This document shows positions 10,986 to 21,045 of a DNA stretch of 64,000 bases, in pieces. Position 1 is the stretch's first letter. Each line of letters starts with the position of its first letter. Location of the stretch: the NCBI RefSeq assembly GCF_014648095.1, contig NZ_BMQL01000013.1:52672-116671 (forward strand), written 5' to 3'. Under the pieces are notes generated by a model. It was given only the letters and a program-made list of their open reading frames with translations, made no database searches and had not been told where the DNA came from. Origin of the DNA: Deinococcus ruber (GTDB lineage Bacteria > Deinococcota > Deinococci > Deinococcales > Deinococcaceae). Made by a program: the position numbers and the translations under genes.

Positions 10986-11045
10986 ACTTCAGAAACACGA
11001 CAAAAAACTGCCTTTGACCCCTCTTAAGTGTCATTTTGCGCTTTC
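10986..11045 (-). promoter_or_regulatory. Leader end of CRISPR array 1
   Basis: The 37 bases next to the first repeat (10986-11022), read on the minus strand, start AGGGGTCAA and end TTTTTTGTCGTGTTTCTG plus AAGT. They align without gaps to the 37 bases before array 2 (23231-23267), differing only in a six-base block. Weaker similarity (a GAAGCATGA-like motif) continues into the cas2 coding end. Conserved leader ends are recognised during spacer integration. The leader sits directly after and partly inside the 3' end of cas2, so the array may also be transcribed from the cas operon. Confidence 0.8.
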
Positions 11046-11345
11046 ATGCTTCCCGCCTCTAACTCGGCCTGCTGGAAGGCTAACCAACGCGAATCTTTGA
11101 AAGCCATAAGCTGTAGGCCGTCAAAGTCCACAATAGCCTTCCCCACATCGCCGTGCATGCGTATCTCGAAGCCCTGCTCATTGTTGGTCCGGAAGAGTTG
11201 ATAGCAGCGCCCCCGGTAGACGTAGCGCACGCACTTGTCCCACAGTAGATCGCGTACCAGCGCACTGGCATGACCCACGTAGACACCCGTCGTCACTTCA
11301 ACCAGCCAGCGGCTGAGATCTCCCTTCAGACTTGGCGGCACGCGC

Positions 11346-11365
<20 letters not shown>
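11024..11365 (-). CDS. cas2e: CRISPR-associated endonuclease Cas2, type I-E
   Basis: This 113-residue protein begins [20 protein letters not shown], the standard Cas2e opening, followed by [20 protein letters not shown]. Cas2e forms the dimer core of the Cas1-Cas2 integrase that inserts new spacers. ATG 11365 is preferred over the longer frame because the family starts there. It overlaps cas1 by 20 bases, as often seen in I-E operons. The C-terminal extension after [12 protein letters not shown] runs into the array leader. Confidence 0.95.
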
Positions 11366-12335
<970 letters not shown>

Positions 12336-12337
12336 GG

Positions 12338-12991
12338 TCAACTCAGCGGGGCCAAACTCAGCAACCCCATCCCGAAGGCCCGCCCGTGCCCCAGGCCGTG
12401 CTGAAGGGCCGCACGCAGTTGTGGAGCGTCGGTGACGCGCAATTCGCCCTCGAAGGTGGCGGCGGCCAGCGTGACCAGAGCTTTGCCCTTGCGTGCTCGG
12501 AAGCGTTCGCTGCTGACGATCTCGAACCGTTCAGCCACGAAGCCGCTTCTGGCCGCCAACCCTACCAGCCACTGTGCCTGAGCGTCGGCACTGTACAGAC
12601 CGTAGCGTTTCGGCTTTTGGTTCCTTGCCTCGCCCTCCTGATCCTCGCGTTTGGTCACCGTCGGGTTGGCTCGCAGTCGGAACCGGTAGCGCCCTTCCGG
12701 CTGTGAGAGGGCGTCCAGGCGGGCGGGGTCGAGTGCCGTGACCTTGAAGGTGTCCAGGTAGCCGGGGTGACGCGACATCAAACGGCTCCAGTCGGGGGTG
12801 GTGACGCTCTGCACCAGCAGGGTTGGTGGCTGTTCGGCGTCAAGCCGCCACAGCACGCGCTCACCGGTCGGCAGCTCTTGACCCTCATCCGCCCACCCGA
12901 AGGTGAGGGTGCGGTGCAGGTCGTACGGGTTGCGCAGGTCAGACTGGACCTGACGGTTTCTTGGGTTGAGCGTCAATCGGGAGAGGTGCAT
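12338..12991 (-). CDS. cas6e: crRNA endoribonuclease Cas6e
   Basis: This 217-residue protein starts [19 protein letters not shown], the usual Cas6e opening, including the early R and the downstream PYDLHRTL His region. It ends with the family's glycine-rich loop [16 protein letters not shown]. Cas6e cuts pre-crRNA at the base of the repeat hairpin and stays bound as part of Cascade. The start overlaps the cas5e stop by one base (TGATG). It must process two repeat types whose hairpins are the same but whose flanks differ. Confidence 0.95.
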   Translation of the reverse strand: MHLSRLTLNPRNRQVQSDLRNPYDLHRTLTFGWADEGQELPTGERVLWRLDAEQPPTLLVQSVTTPDWSRLMSRHPGYLDTFKVTALDPARLDALSQPEGRYRFRLRANPTVTKREDQEGEARNQKPKRYGLYSADAQAQWLVGLAARSGFVAERFEIVSSERFRARKGKALVTLAAATFEGELRVTDAPQLRAALQHGLGHGRAFGMGLLSLAPLS

Positions 12992-13626
12992 CAGGGGTTC
13001 TCCTGGGTACGGGAGGCCGTCCAGCTCTTCACCTGCCGACTTGTGTAGCGTCGCTCGGCGAACGTTCCGGTGGGCTGATCCATGCGGAAACTGGTGGCGT
13101 GGCTGGTTCTCTCTCCTGGCCGCAGTTCCAGCACGAACCGTGCCTGGGTATCCGGACTTGGGTGGATGACTGGGTAAGCGGTGAGAACGTCCAGCAGTGA
13201 ACCTTCTTGTACGCCGCCTTCTACAAACATCGGCTGAGAAGGTGGAAAGCTTTTGCGGCCTAGAAACGGTGGCCAAAATGGAGTACGCAGGGCCATGTCG
13301 ATCTGTCCCAACAGTTCAGGGGCACCTTCTAAGCCAATCAGGAAGGCGGCGTCAGCCAGATAATGCCGGCGCGTCACTGCTGTGCCGTTGCCCTCCTGTG
13401 CGGTGTGGTAATCAGTGCGGACCTGTCCGGCGCGGTCTACGCGCACGCCAAACATCAACGCGCTAAGGTCACTCACGTCGGCGCTCCTTGGTCGCCCGAG
13501 CGCTGAGGCCACCAGCCCGAGCACCCCACTTTTCGTGGGTTCCCGCTCGGTGTCGCGGTCATCAAAGCGCGAGCGACTGCCCCACGACTGCATCGGAGCG
13601 ATGAGTTGAAGAAGCAGGGTGGCCAT
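12991..13626 (-). CDS. cas5e: Cascade subunit Cas5e
   Basis: This 211-residue protein begins LLLQLIAPMQSWGSRSRFD, the hallmark Cas5 N-terminus, then TEREPTKSGVLGLVASALGR. Cas5e caps the 5' handle of the crRNA in Cascade. It has the usual length and is coupled to cas7e by a TGATG overlap at 13626. Start ATG 13626 is selected by the family opening; the longer upstream frame is antisense-like sequence from cas7e. Confidence 0.95.
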   Translation of the reverse strand: MATLLLQLIAPMQSWGSRSRFDDRDTEREPTKSGVLGLVASALGRPRSADVSDLSALMFGVRVDRAGQVRTDYHTAQEGNGTAVTRRHYLADAAFLIGLEGAPELLGQIDMALRTPFWPPFLGRKSFPPSQPMFVEGGVQEGSLLDVLTAYPVIHPSPDTQARFVLELRPGERTSHATSFRMDQPTGTFAERRYTSRQVKSWTASRTQENP

Positions 13627-14783
13627 CAGTCCGCCGCATCTGCCAGACCCAGTGCCGATCTCACATCGCTCAGCGTGCTGGCGATCAGCGCCTCGACGTT
13701 GGCGGCTTCGGTGGCCCCCGTTAGGGTGGGCACCTTGACCGTGGCCAGGAACTGCGTCTGCCCACCCTGTCCAAACTTCTGGTCCTGCATGGCCCACTCA
13801 GCGGCCAGCTTTTCCAGGCTCTTCTCGATCAGTCCCGCGCCCGTCACTGGCGCCTCAAATGCGTTGGCAAGGTTACGAGGGCTGGCATTCTGCCGCACGG
13901 TGAATCCTACGAAGCTGGGCAGGTTATGTGCGGCGAAGGTGTTCTGCTTCCCAGTGGGCGCAGCATAAATGCAGGCACGCAGGAACGCCTCAACGCCACG
14001 CAGCAGCAGTCCAGTGTCGTTCTGAAGATTAGCGCGGAGCTGCTCCAGATCGAGATTGGCATACCGGTAGTAGGTGGCGCTCACGAATTCCACTGTGCCC
14101 AGCATGTCTGCGCCCGCCGTATCGTCGGGTTTCAGGTCATCGACGGCTGTGTAGAAGTCAAACTCGCGTTCGGCCTTGCCAGTGCCCAGCGCGTGCGCCA
14201 CCTGTGCGGCAGCATCGGCATTGCGCTCAGGAAGATCAGCCAGCATCCGTCCGAAGAGAGCGACATCGACGGCCCGGCCCCCATCAAGCGTCTCACGCAG
14301 CTGTTTCCCCAGATCAGCAGGAATGGCAGCCTTCGCGTCCTTTTTGGCGTCTTTCCCTTTCTTGCCTTCGCCACTGGTCACGATTAGGTCGTCCCAGCGC
14401 AGGTGAATCAGGTCAGCAATCTTCCCAATTTCCCGCTCACCCAGGAACAACAGGTATTGCGTTTTCGCCTCGTCCACTTTCAGACCCATCCCGCCCAGTG
14501 CGGCGATGACTTTCACGGTGGCCTCGTCTTCAGCGTGGCCGAGGACCACCAGTCTGTCGGTCAACTCCTTCGACAGTCGCTTGGTTCGCACTGCCAGGTC
14601 TTCCGGCTCCAGTAGCTTTTGCTCCCGGAAATACTGCCGCATCGATCGCTTCAGGCTCTGGCTGGAAATGCGGGCGCGGCGCACACCCCCAAACACAGCG
14701 TCTTTGGGGCTGCCGGTGTCGTCACGGTTGAGGTTGCTCGGGGCAAAGTTCTGCAGAATGTGGACTTCAAGGACGCTCTTCAT
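13626..14783 (-). CDS. cas7e: Cascade backbone subunit Cas7e (Cse4/CasC)
   Basis: This 385-residue protein opens [19 protein letters not shown] and [15 protein letters not shown], both diagnostic of Cas7e, and contains the thumb-region segment [15 protein letters not shown]. Six copies form the crRNA-binding backbone of Cascade. Start ATG 14783 overlaps the cse2 stop (ATGA). A lysine-rich insert ([17 protein letters not shown]) is likely a surface loop. No disruption is seen. Confidence 0.96.
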   Translation of the reverse strand: MKSVLEVHILQNFAPSNLNRDDTGSPKDAVFGGVRRARISSQSLKRSMRQYFREQKLLEPEDLAVRTKRLSKELTDRLVVLGHAEDEATVKVIAALGGMGLKVDEAKTQYLLFLGEREIGKIADLIHLRWDDLIVTSGEGKKGKDAKKDAKAAIPADLGKQLRETLDGGRAVDVALFGRMLADLPERNADAAAQVAHALGTGKAEREFDFYTAVDDLKPDDTAGADMLGTVEFVSATYYRYANLDLEQLRANLQNDTGLLLRGVEAFLRACIYAAPTGKQNTFAAHNLPSFVGFTVRQNASPRNLANAFEAPVTGAGLIEKSLEKLAAEWAMQDQKFGQGGQTQFLATVKVPTLTGATEAANVEALIASTLSDVRSALGLADAAD

Positions 14784-15394
14784 TCGGTTTCCTCCTGAGT
14801 GCTGACGGGTTCGGTGTTTTTGACATCGTTGGCTTTGTGATCTGGGCGGTAGAACGCACGCGCCCATTGCTCGCGGGTGCGGTCGCGGTTCTCCGGGCGG
14901 CTCCAACTCAGGACATCGGCCAGCAGCTGCGCCCAATCGAGCCGGATATCGCCTGCGTTCAACAGCGTCACAGCGTGGCGCAGATGGTCGGCCAACTGCT
15001 CCTCGTCGGCATCCAGCAAAGCAAGGAAACGTTTCTCGGTGCTCGGGCGGTTCTCCTGAGCACGGTACAGGCGGCCCAGCGCGGAGCCTAGATTTCGCGG
15101 GGCAGCGGGCTTCGAAGTTTCCGGCACGGTTTCGGCGTCCGATTCGTCTGTCTTGGGTTCACTGTGGGGGCGCTCGACCAGCGCGTACAGCCCAGCCACC
15201 AGGAACGCCGCCTGGTTCCCCCAACCGCCCCGGTACCACTCGGGCAGATGCTCGTAGATCAGTCGCTCCAAAAAGTAGCTTTGACCGGTCTTATAGCTCA
15301 GGCTGCGGCGCAGTTCGGCCAGTGATCCGCGTTCCAGCTCACCTAGGGCTGTGACGAAGTGTGTTTCGGCAGCATGTCGTTCGGGAACGGTCAT
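14780..15394 (-). CDS. cse2: Cascade small subunit Cse2 (Cas11)
   Basis: This 204-residue, mostly helical protein has [20 protein letters not shown] near the start and [16 protein letters not shown], as in Cse2. Two copies form the inner belly of Cascade and stabilise the R-loop. Start ATG 15394 overlaps the cas8e stop (ATGA), and its end overlaps cas7e in the same way, so the whole Cascade operon is translationally coupled. An acidic linker ([13 protein letters not shown]) is longer than in E. coli. Confidence 0.93.
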   Translation of the reverse strand: MTVPERHAAETHFVTALGELERGSLAELRRSLSYKTGQSYFLERLIYEHLPEWYRGGWGNQAAFLVAGLYALVERPHSEPKTDESDAETVPETSKPAAPRNLGSALGRLYRAQENRPSTEKRFLALLDADEEQLADHLRHAVTLLNAGDIRLDWAQLLADVLSWSRPENRDRTREQWARAFYRPDHKANDVKNTEPVSTQEETE

Positions 15395-16959
15395 GCGCCT
15401 TTCCTTAGAGTATTCAGGTGCTTCATCAGATAGCCCTCCGATTCGTACTTGGCGCGCATGGCCCTGGCGTCGTCGCCCGCACTCTGTTTGGCAACGTCCC
15501 AGGCAGCCTGAGCCACCTTCGCAAGCGCTCGGTCCCAACTGTTCAGCGCGGCATCTGCGTCTCCACCCAGCGTGTTCAGGAATGCCCTGAACGGGTCTTC
15601 CAGACTGCTCCAATACAGTTGTTCGGCACCCAAGCTGCGGGCCAGTTTGGAAACGTCGTCTTTGTGGGCGTCCCGTCCCCCGGCGCTCAGTAATTTTGAG
15701 GCCAGCCCGCGCACAGCGTGATTCAGGGCGTCGCGAGTGTCTTTTGCGAGGTCAAGCGCTTCCGGAATGAACTGGTACACGTTGTCGTCCTGCGCCGCGG
15801 TAGGGAGTTCGTATCTCTCGGAACGCCACATCTCGATCTTGCCCTGATCATTGATCTGACCGAAGACCATCAGCGGAATCGGTGTTCCACCGCGCCCCAG
15901 CCGGCGATACAGATCTGTGGCATGTTCCAGCACGAGAGGAGGGCTGCCAAGGCTAATTCTGGCCTTTTCCTGGGCATTGATGTACGTTTCGCGGGCGTGG
16001 GTTGGCATCACCGCTTCGAAATCGCGCCAGAAGAGCCGCTCTGGACTGAGTTTCATGGGGTAGAGCGTGCCGTCTTTGAGTGTCCGGAGCGCCACCATTG
16101 GGTCGCGCCACCCAGCTGTCAGATTTGGCGGTACGCCCTCGGCGTAGGCTAAGAAACGCACCCGGCCATCGTCTTCGCGCTCCAGCCTCACGCTTCGGCC
16201 CTGCCAAGCGTAGCCCTGCGCCACGCCTCGTACCGGCTGGGCGAGCTTTTCCTTCCCGGGGTAGAACCCCTGGATGGTCTGCACGGTCATCGGCTCCGGC
16301 AGTTCCCAGGGCGGGAGATCATCCTGTATACCCTGCGTGTACGGCACCAGATTCAGGCAGAGTGTCTCGTGTAGGGTCCCGCCGCGTGCCAGGATCATGG
16401 CCGATGTTGCTGAGGGCGCCCCTAGGGCCGACGTGGTGAACTTCTTGGTCAGACCGCCCAACGCGAACGTCTGGTGTTCCAGCAGGCGCCGGGCGGCGCT
16501 CGCCGGGTCCAGCGCGGGTGGCAGATGCCCAATGCGCCGCGTAGCATTAAAAAGCAGCGTGGTATTGCCACCCCCGACTTCCGCGCCCAGACGTTCCCAC
16601 GACTGCTTGAAGCCTTCCAGCGGCAGGTCGGCCACCTGCAGGAATGGCTGTTCCCCAAAGAGTTCGAACCGCGGGGTGTGGGTCTGGAGGTAGGTCTTCA
16701 GTGCCCCTTCCGGGAAGCCATCGTTCCACCACGTCACCACGTCACGGGAGTCTTTCGGGCCCATTAGGGCGCGGTGCAGAACGGCCAGCAGCAGACGGTA
16801 CAGGGCTGCCGTTTGGAGAGGTGAAGTGTCTTCGATGCCTGTGAACTCACGGGCCTGCTCCAGCGCCTCGCGGATGCCCACCAGTTGCACGCCGGGCGCA
16901 CCGAGCGGCCGAACTGGAATCCAGGGCTCGCTCAGTAAGTTGAATGTATTTCCAGACAA
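15391..16959 (-). CDS. cas8e: Cascade large subunit Cas8e (Cse1/CasA)
   Basis: This 522-residue protein opens FNLLSEPWIPVRPLGAPG, the standard Cse1 N-terminus, followed by LQTAALYRLLLAVLHRAL. Cas8e recognises the PAM and recruits Cas3. The start is a TTG at 16959 with AGGGAG five bases upstream; no ATG is available near it. The 143 bases between it and cas3 (16960-17102) contain no gene and could hold a separate Cascade promoter, although no clear box is visible. Confidence 0.95.
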   Translation of the reverse strand: MSGNTFNLLSEPWIPVRPLGAPGVQLVGIREALEQAREFTGIEDTSPLQTAALYRLLLAVLHRALMGPKDSRDVVTWWNDGFPEGALKTYLQTHTPRFELFGEQPFLQVADLPLEGFKQSWERLGAEVGGGNTTLLFNATRRIGHLPPALDPASAARRLLEHQTFALGGLTKKFTTSALGAPSATSAMILARGGTLHETLCLNLVPYTQGIQDDLPPWELPEPMTVQTIQGFYPGKEKLAQPVRGVAQGYAWQGRSVRLEREDDGRVRFLAYAEGVPPNLTAGWRDPMVALRTLKDGTLYPMKLSPERLFWRDFEAVMPTHARETYINAQEKARISLGSPPLVLEHATDLYRRLGRGGTPIPLMVFGQINDQGKIEMWRSERYELPTAAQDDNVYQFIPEALDLAKDTRDALNHAVRGLASKLLSAGGRDAHKDDVSKLARSLGAEQLYWSSLEDPFRAFLNTLGGDADAALNSWDRALAKVAQAAWDVAKQSAGDDARAMRAKYESEGYLMKHLNTLRKGA

Positions 16960-17102
16960 TGAAACTCCCTCCCTCGTCGTGTGAGAGCAAACCAGTGTGT
17001 ATTTCGTCGGGTGCGTGGCGCGGTGGCGCGTTTGCCGCCTGTTGTAAGGTGTCGGTCCATTGCAAAGAATCTCTTCTTCTGCTGTGCTGCCGTGACGCGA
17101 GC

Positions 17103-19919
17103 TTAGCCATACACCACACCTAGCTCAAAGTCATACCGTATTAGCAGGCCGTCCACATTCGTCACCCACCTCCCATCCTGCTGATCCAGCACCAAAGGCA
17201 GGGCGTCTCGCAGAGCAGGCACTTCTGACCAATGAATTTTGCTGAGCCCGTTGGCTTTTGCATGGGCAGCTATTCCCTTCACCACCTGATAGCGGCTGAG
17301 GCGCACGCTGCACTCGTGAATGGCCGAGACGAGGTTAAGCTGCCGCAGGCCAGCGTTCCCGAAATCACGGCTGGTGAGCGGAGCTTTCATCCCGTCCGGA
17401 TCGAGATACAGGCTGTTGCCCTGCCGGAACAGCGGGACTACTGTCACGCTCTCATCGCCCAGCCGGGTCCCGCCGACTGGGCGCTCACCTTCGTCGCCAA
17501 CCTCGTCGTCGTTGGAGATGGGATCGGCGTCCCAGCGTGGGTCTTTGGACTCGCCTGACGGGAAGGTCTCGGGCGAGACAATGGCCGACAGGGTCGCCTT
17601 GGCCTGCCCACCTGAATCCTGAGTGGTTTTGCGAATCAGCGCCGCGGCCAGCCGGGTCTGCACGTCGGCCCCTAGCCCGTCGGGGTCGGCCTCTTGGTAG
17701 GCCCGCTGCACCAGCTCGTCGAGTTGTGCGGGCAGGTCGATGATGGGCTGGTCTTTCAGGATGGCCCAGGCCCGCAGCAGTGTCCAGGGTTGGTAGATGT
17801 ATTGCCAGGCCGTGCCTTTCATGTCGGGCACCGCTTCTGGTGTCAGGCCCGCGATGTGCAGCACAGGCTTGACATGCCCGGCTCGAACTTCCTCTTTCCT
17901 TGCATGTCGGTGGAGGCGGCCTGCGCGCTGAAGGACCAGATCGACCGGAGCCAGATCGGTGAGCATTACGTCTGCATCATAATCTAGTGATTGCTCCAGA
18001 ACTTGGGACCCTAAAAGGATTAACCGCTCCGGGCGATTCCCGTTCTTCCCAAGCTGTGCCAGCACCCGTTCTTCTCTGCTGCGCCGGTCCTTGTTGCGGG
18101 CGCGGGCATGAAACAGCAGCACCTCGTCATCGGGTACTCCTGCATCCGCTAGGGCGCGGCGGAGGTCCTGGGCACGCTGCACCGTGTTGACGATCACCGC
18201 TGTGATGCCGCCCTGCGCATGCAGTTCCAGGGTACGGGCGGCCACAGCATGCAGGCTCTCCGGCAGGCCGCGCACCTGAAGCGTTTTGTTTCGGCTGGCG
18301 TCAGCCTGCACCGTCACGGCGCGCACTGCTCCACCCGAAACGCGGGTCAAGCGTGGATACTCAGCCCAGGGGGCGCTGTCAGCGCCATAGGCCCGCAGCA
18401 GCGCTTCTCGGCGGGCGCGGGGCAGTGTGGCTGACATGAGGATCACGCTGGACCCCAGGGCGTGCAGCCACTTCACCAGTTCTTCGATCAGATGGCCGGT
18501 ATACATGTCGTAGGCATGAACTTCGTCCAGCACCACCGTGCGGTTGCCCAGTCCCCACAGCCGGATGAACTGGTGGGCCACCGGCAGCACGCCCAGCAGC
18601 GCCTGATCGACGGTGCCCACACCGTACTCACTGAGGAGCGCCCGTTTCCGGACGGTGAACCACTCGCGGGCCGTCACGCTCCGCTGAGCTTCACTGCGAC
18701 CATTCAGTTCCTCCTGCGGGTCGGTTGCTTCAGGCTGAGTGTTGGGGTGCACCCGGAGGTTTTGGAAGTCCCGCACCAGCTCCTTACCACCATGGAGCAG
18801 TTGCAGGTCAAGAGGTCGGCCGCCCCCCACGTGGTTCAGGAAATCGGTAGTGCGCCCGAACATGGCGTTGCCAGTGGCTTGCGTGGGGAGCGCGATGTAC
18901 AGCCCCCGATGGCCGAGCTGTCGCTGCAGGGTCAGGTGCGAATACAGAGCAATCTCGGTCTTGCCTTCGCCCATTGGGGCCTCGACCAGCAGCAATGTCG
19001 GAGCAGCGACTTCCGAGAGCAATTCCTGGGTGGCCGTCTGGAGCGGGCGCGGTTGGAAGTGCTCGTCTTCAGGCACCATGTACTTGAAGACGTCAGCGAA
19101 CTCCTGCGCTGTGCTGCTCAGCGGCAGACGTAACTGCCAGTCGATCTGTGCCAACTTCTCACAGGCCAGCGTGCGCGCTCGTTCGAAGTAGGCAGTGGGG
19201 TCTTCCAAATGCCCGTGCTCAAACTTCTCCAACTCGAAGCTCGATCCGATCCAGTCAGCGAAGCTGGTCAGGCCTGCCAGGCGCATGTACGGGCCGCCGG
19301 AGAAGGTCTGGATGCTTGGCGGCACAGGCACGTCCAGCACCGTACACACAGCGTCGTAGAGTTCCTGACGCACCTCTTCCCAGCGCCCTCGGCCCTGCTC
19401 CTTAGGTTTTTCGGCTTTTGCCAGCTCAGTTGCCTTAGCCCGGAAGCCGTGGTGCGCGCCGACGGCGTCGGCCAGATGTCTGGCCACGTTGTCGTTCCAG
19501 CCATGAGTCGTCAGCAGCGCAGGCAACGTGGCGTGCGAGATCAGGCTGTGCGAGACCACATCTCCAAGAGGCTTGTGGCTTGGACCCGTTCGTCCTTCAT
19601 TCCAGTCCAGGCCAAGTGTCGCCGCCTCCGCCTTCTTCGGCCACTCCGTCCACTGTTGTTCGAAGGCCGGGCTGGCCTTGCCTAGATCATGCAGGGCGAT
19701 CAGGGCGCACGTCCAGCGCATGGCGGTGTCCCGACCCTCTTGTGTTTGCGGATAGCCAAAGTCTTGGGCGTACTGGTTGCGCGTACTTTCTGGCTCCAGC
19801 AGGAGGACTTCCCAGGCACAGGCCGCGACGTCCAGCAGATGTGCCAGGACCGGCTTCCAGTTGTCCGGCGTTTCCTTCTTCGCGCTTTTGGCCCACAGCA
19901 GTTGGTGCAGGGTTGTCAT
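17103..19919 (-). CDS. cas3: CRISPR helicase-nuclease Cas3
   Basis: This 938-residue fusion of an HD nuclease and a superfamily 2 helicase degrades DNA marked by Cascade. HD motifs are HLLD (residues 27-30) and HDLGK (77-81). The helicase has a Walker A-like APMGEGKTE near 315 and DEVHAYDMY for motif II. Start ATG 19919 follows AGGAGGAATCC; the upstream in-frame 12 residues are excluded on that basis. It lies 42 bases after the WYL regulator gene, on the same strand. The domain order is normal for I-E. Confidence 0.96.
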   Translation of the reverse strand: MTTLHQLLWAKSAKKETPDNWKPVLAHLLDVAACAWEVLLLEPESTRNQYAQDFGYPQTQEGRDTAMRWTCALIALHDLGKASPAFEQQWTEWPKKAEAATLGLDWNEGRTGPSHKPLGDVVSHSLISHATLPALLTTHGWNDNVARHLADAVGAHHGFRAKATELAKAEKPKEQGRGRWEEVRQELYDAVCTVLDVPVPPSIQTFSGGPYMRLAGLTSFADWIGSSFELEKFEHGHLEDPTAYFERARTLACEKLAQIDWQLRLPLSSTAQEFADVFKYMVPEDEHFQPRPLQTATQELLSEVAAPTLLLVEAPMGEGKTEIALYSHLTLQRQLGHRGLYIALPTQATGNAMFGRTTDFLNHVGGGRPLDLQLLHGGKELVRDFQNLRVHPNTQPEATDPQEELNGRSEAQRSVTAREWFTVRKRALLSEYGVGTVDQALLGVLPVAHQFIRLWGLGNRTVVLDEVHAYDMYTGHLIEELVKWLHALGSSVILMSATLPRARREALLRAYGADSAPWAEYPRLTRVSGGAVRAVTVQADASRNKTLQVRGLPESLHAVAARTLELHAQGGITAVIVNTVQRAQDLRRALADAGVPDDEVLLFHARARNKDRRSREERVLAQLGKNGNRPERLILLGSQVLEQSLDYDADVMLTDLAPVDLVLQRAGRLHRHARKEEVRAGHVKPVLHIAGLTPEAVPDMKGTAWQYIYQPWTLLRAWAILKDQPIIDLPAQLDELVQRAYQEADPDGLGADVQTRLAAALIRKTTQDSGGQAKATLSAIVSPETFPSGESKDPRWDADPISNDDEVGDEGERPVGGTRLGDESVTVVPLFRQGNSLYLDPDGMKAPLTSRDFGNAGLRQLNLVSAIHECSVRLSRYQVVKGIAAHAKANGLSKIHWSEVPALRDALPLVLDQQDGRWVTNVDGLLIRYDFELGVVYG

Positions 19920-19961
19920 GGATTCCTCCTCCCGCTCAGTGTGCAGGCATGCCACGTCAAT

Positions 19962-20969
19962 TCATGTCGCACGTTCGTCCCTCTGCCCGAACTGCTCGAT
20001 CACCGCTCGCGCCTCGTTCAGCCAGTGCGCCCGCACAGACGGTGGGTCCAGCACCTCGACCCTCGGCCCCCAGCCCAGAATCCAGGGCATCAATTCGCGT
20101 GGCAGGCCGGTGGCGTCCATGCCCGCCCGAACCTTGACGATCATGCTGCCGTCCGGACGGGCGACTTCTTCCGTGGTCATGTTGGGGTAGCCCCCTTCCA
20201 TCACCCGGTACACCGCCTCACGGACGAAGCGCAGCGTCACGGTGACCACCTCCGTCTGCCCACCCACCACGCCCCAGGCGTCGCTCAGGTACAGACGCGG
20301 GTCGAAATCAGCAGCAATCTCGTAGTGGTCTTCCAGCGGCGTGACCCGTTTCATTCTTGAGAGCTTGAAGGTCCGAATCTCGCCGCGCTTGAGCCGTTCG
20401 TACCCGATGGCGTAGGTGGCGAGGTTGGCGCGGGAGATTTCGATGAAGTACACCGCCAGTTCACGCCGCTCAAGCGGCTGGCCCGGCGAGACGTACTCGA
20501 AGCTGATGTACCGCCGGTCAAGCCAGGCGGTGGTGACCACTTCCAGCGTCCGGTCATCGTGAATCGGCGGCGTGAAGTCCTGAGCGGAACGTTGAACCAC
20601 GGTGCGGATGCTTTCCGGCAGGCTCTGTGCCAGCTTGTCGAGCGCCAGCAGGTAATCACGGTCGCGTGTCGGTGCGTGGTGGTACAGCAGCCGGGTGGCC
20701 GCATGGACCGCCAGCGTCTGAAGCGGTTTCAGGTGACTGCTGAAACCTCGCAGTCGGTACCGGTAGCCGGGCAGGACCTCCAGACCCAGCGCCATGTCAC
20801 GTAGATCATCCAGGTCACGTTGGATGGTGCGTTGGGGCACTCTGAACATCTGGGCCAGTTCCTGCGTGCTGCGGTCCTTCGCCTGAAGGAGTTCCATCAG
20901 GTCAAACAGCCGACGGACTTTTTTTCGTGTGGCACGTTCGGTCTGTGTAATTTCCGGCGAATCGGTCAT
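19962..20969 (-). CDS. WYL-domain transcription regulator
   Basis: This 335-residue protein has an N-terminal helix-turn-helix (LFDLMELLQAKDRSTQELAQ, then VPQRTIQRDLDDL) and a central WYL-type ligand domain (ISFEYVSPGQPLERRELAVY, then ATYAIGYERLKRGEIRTFKL), followed by a C-terminal WYL extension. WYL proteins often control CRISPR loci and phage-defence operons by binding nucleic acid or nucleotides. It is 42 bases upstream of cas3 and probably cotranscribed with it. Whether it activates or represses the cas genes cannot be told from sequence. Confidence 0.88.
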   Translation of the reverse strand: MTDSPEITQTERATRKKVRRLFDLMELLQAKDRSTQELAQMFRVPQRTIQRDLDDLRDMALGLEVLPGYRYRLRGFSSHLKPLQTLAVHAATRLLYHHAPTRDRDYLLALDKLAQSLPESIRTVVQRSAQDFTPPIHDDRTLEVVTTAWLDRRYISFEYVSPGQPLERRELAVYFIEISRANLATYAIGYERLKRGEIRTFKLSRMKRVTPLEDHYEIAADFDPRLYLSDAWGVVGGQTEVVTVTLRFVREAVYRVMEGGYPNMTTEEVARPDGSMIVKVRAGMDATGLPRELMPWILGWGPRVEVLDPPSVRAHWLNEARAVIEQFGQRDERAT

Positions 20970-21014
20970 AACGCGAACGTATCACCCAGGTGTCGAGCAA
21001 GTGTCTATTTTTAA

Positions 21015-21033
21015 GAGACTCTATTTGAGACTC
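21015..21033. promoter_or_regulatory. Paired GAGACTC repeat upstream of the WYL gene
   Basis: Two identical heptamers, GAGACTC (21015-21021 and 21027-21033), lie at a 12-base pitch, 46-64 bases upstream of the WYL gene start and just past the TPR regulator stop. The spacing of about one helical turn suggests a direct-repeat binding site for one of the neighbouring regulators. No convincing promoter boxes were identified, so this is tentative. Confidence 0.3.
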
Positions 21034-21045
21034 AACATTCTTGAT

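Noticed and set aside
5769..11034. Many long proline- or tryptophan-rich open frames across array 1
   Set aside because: They are translations of the 61-base CRISPR unit in all frames; the repeated residues (for example GPPPRLWGR) come from the repeat and change at every spacer.
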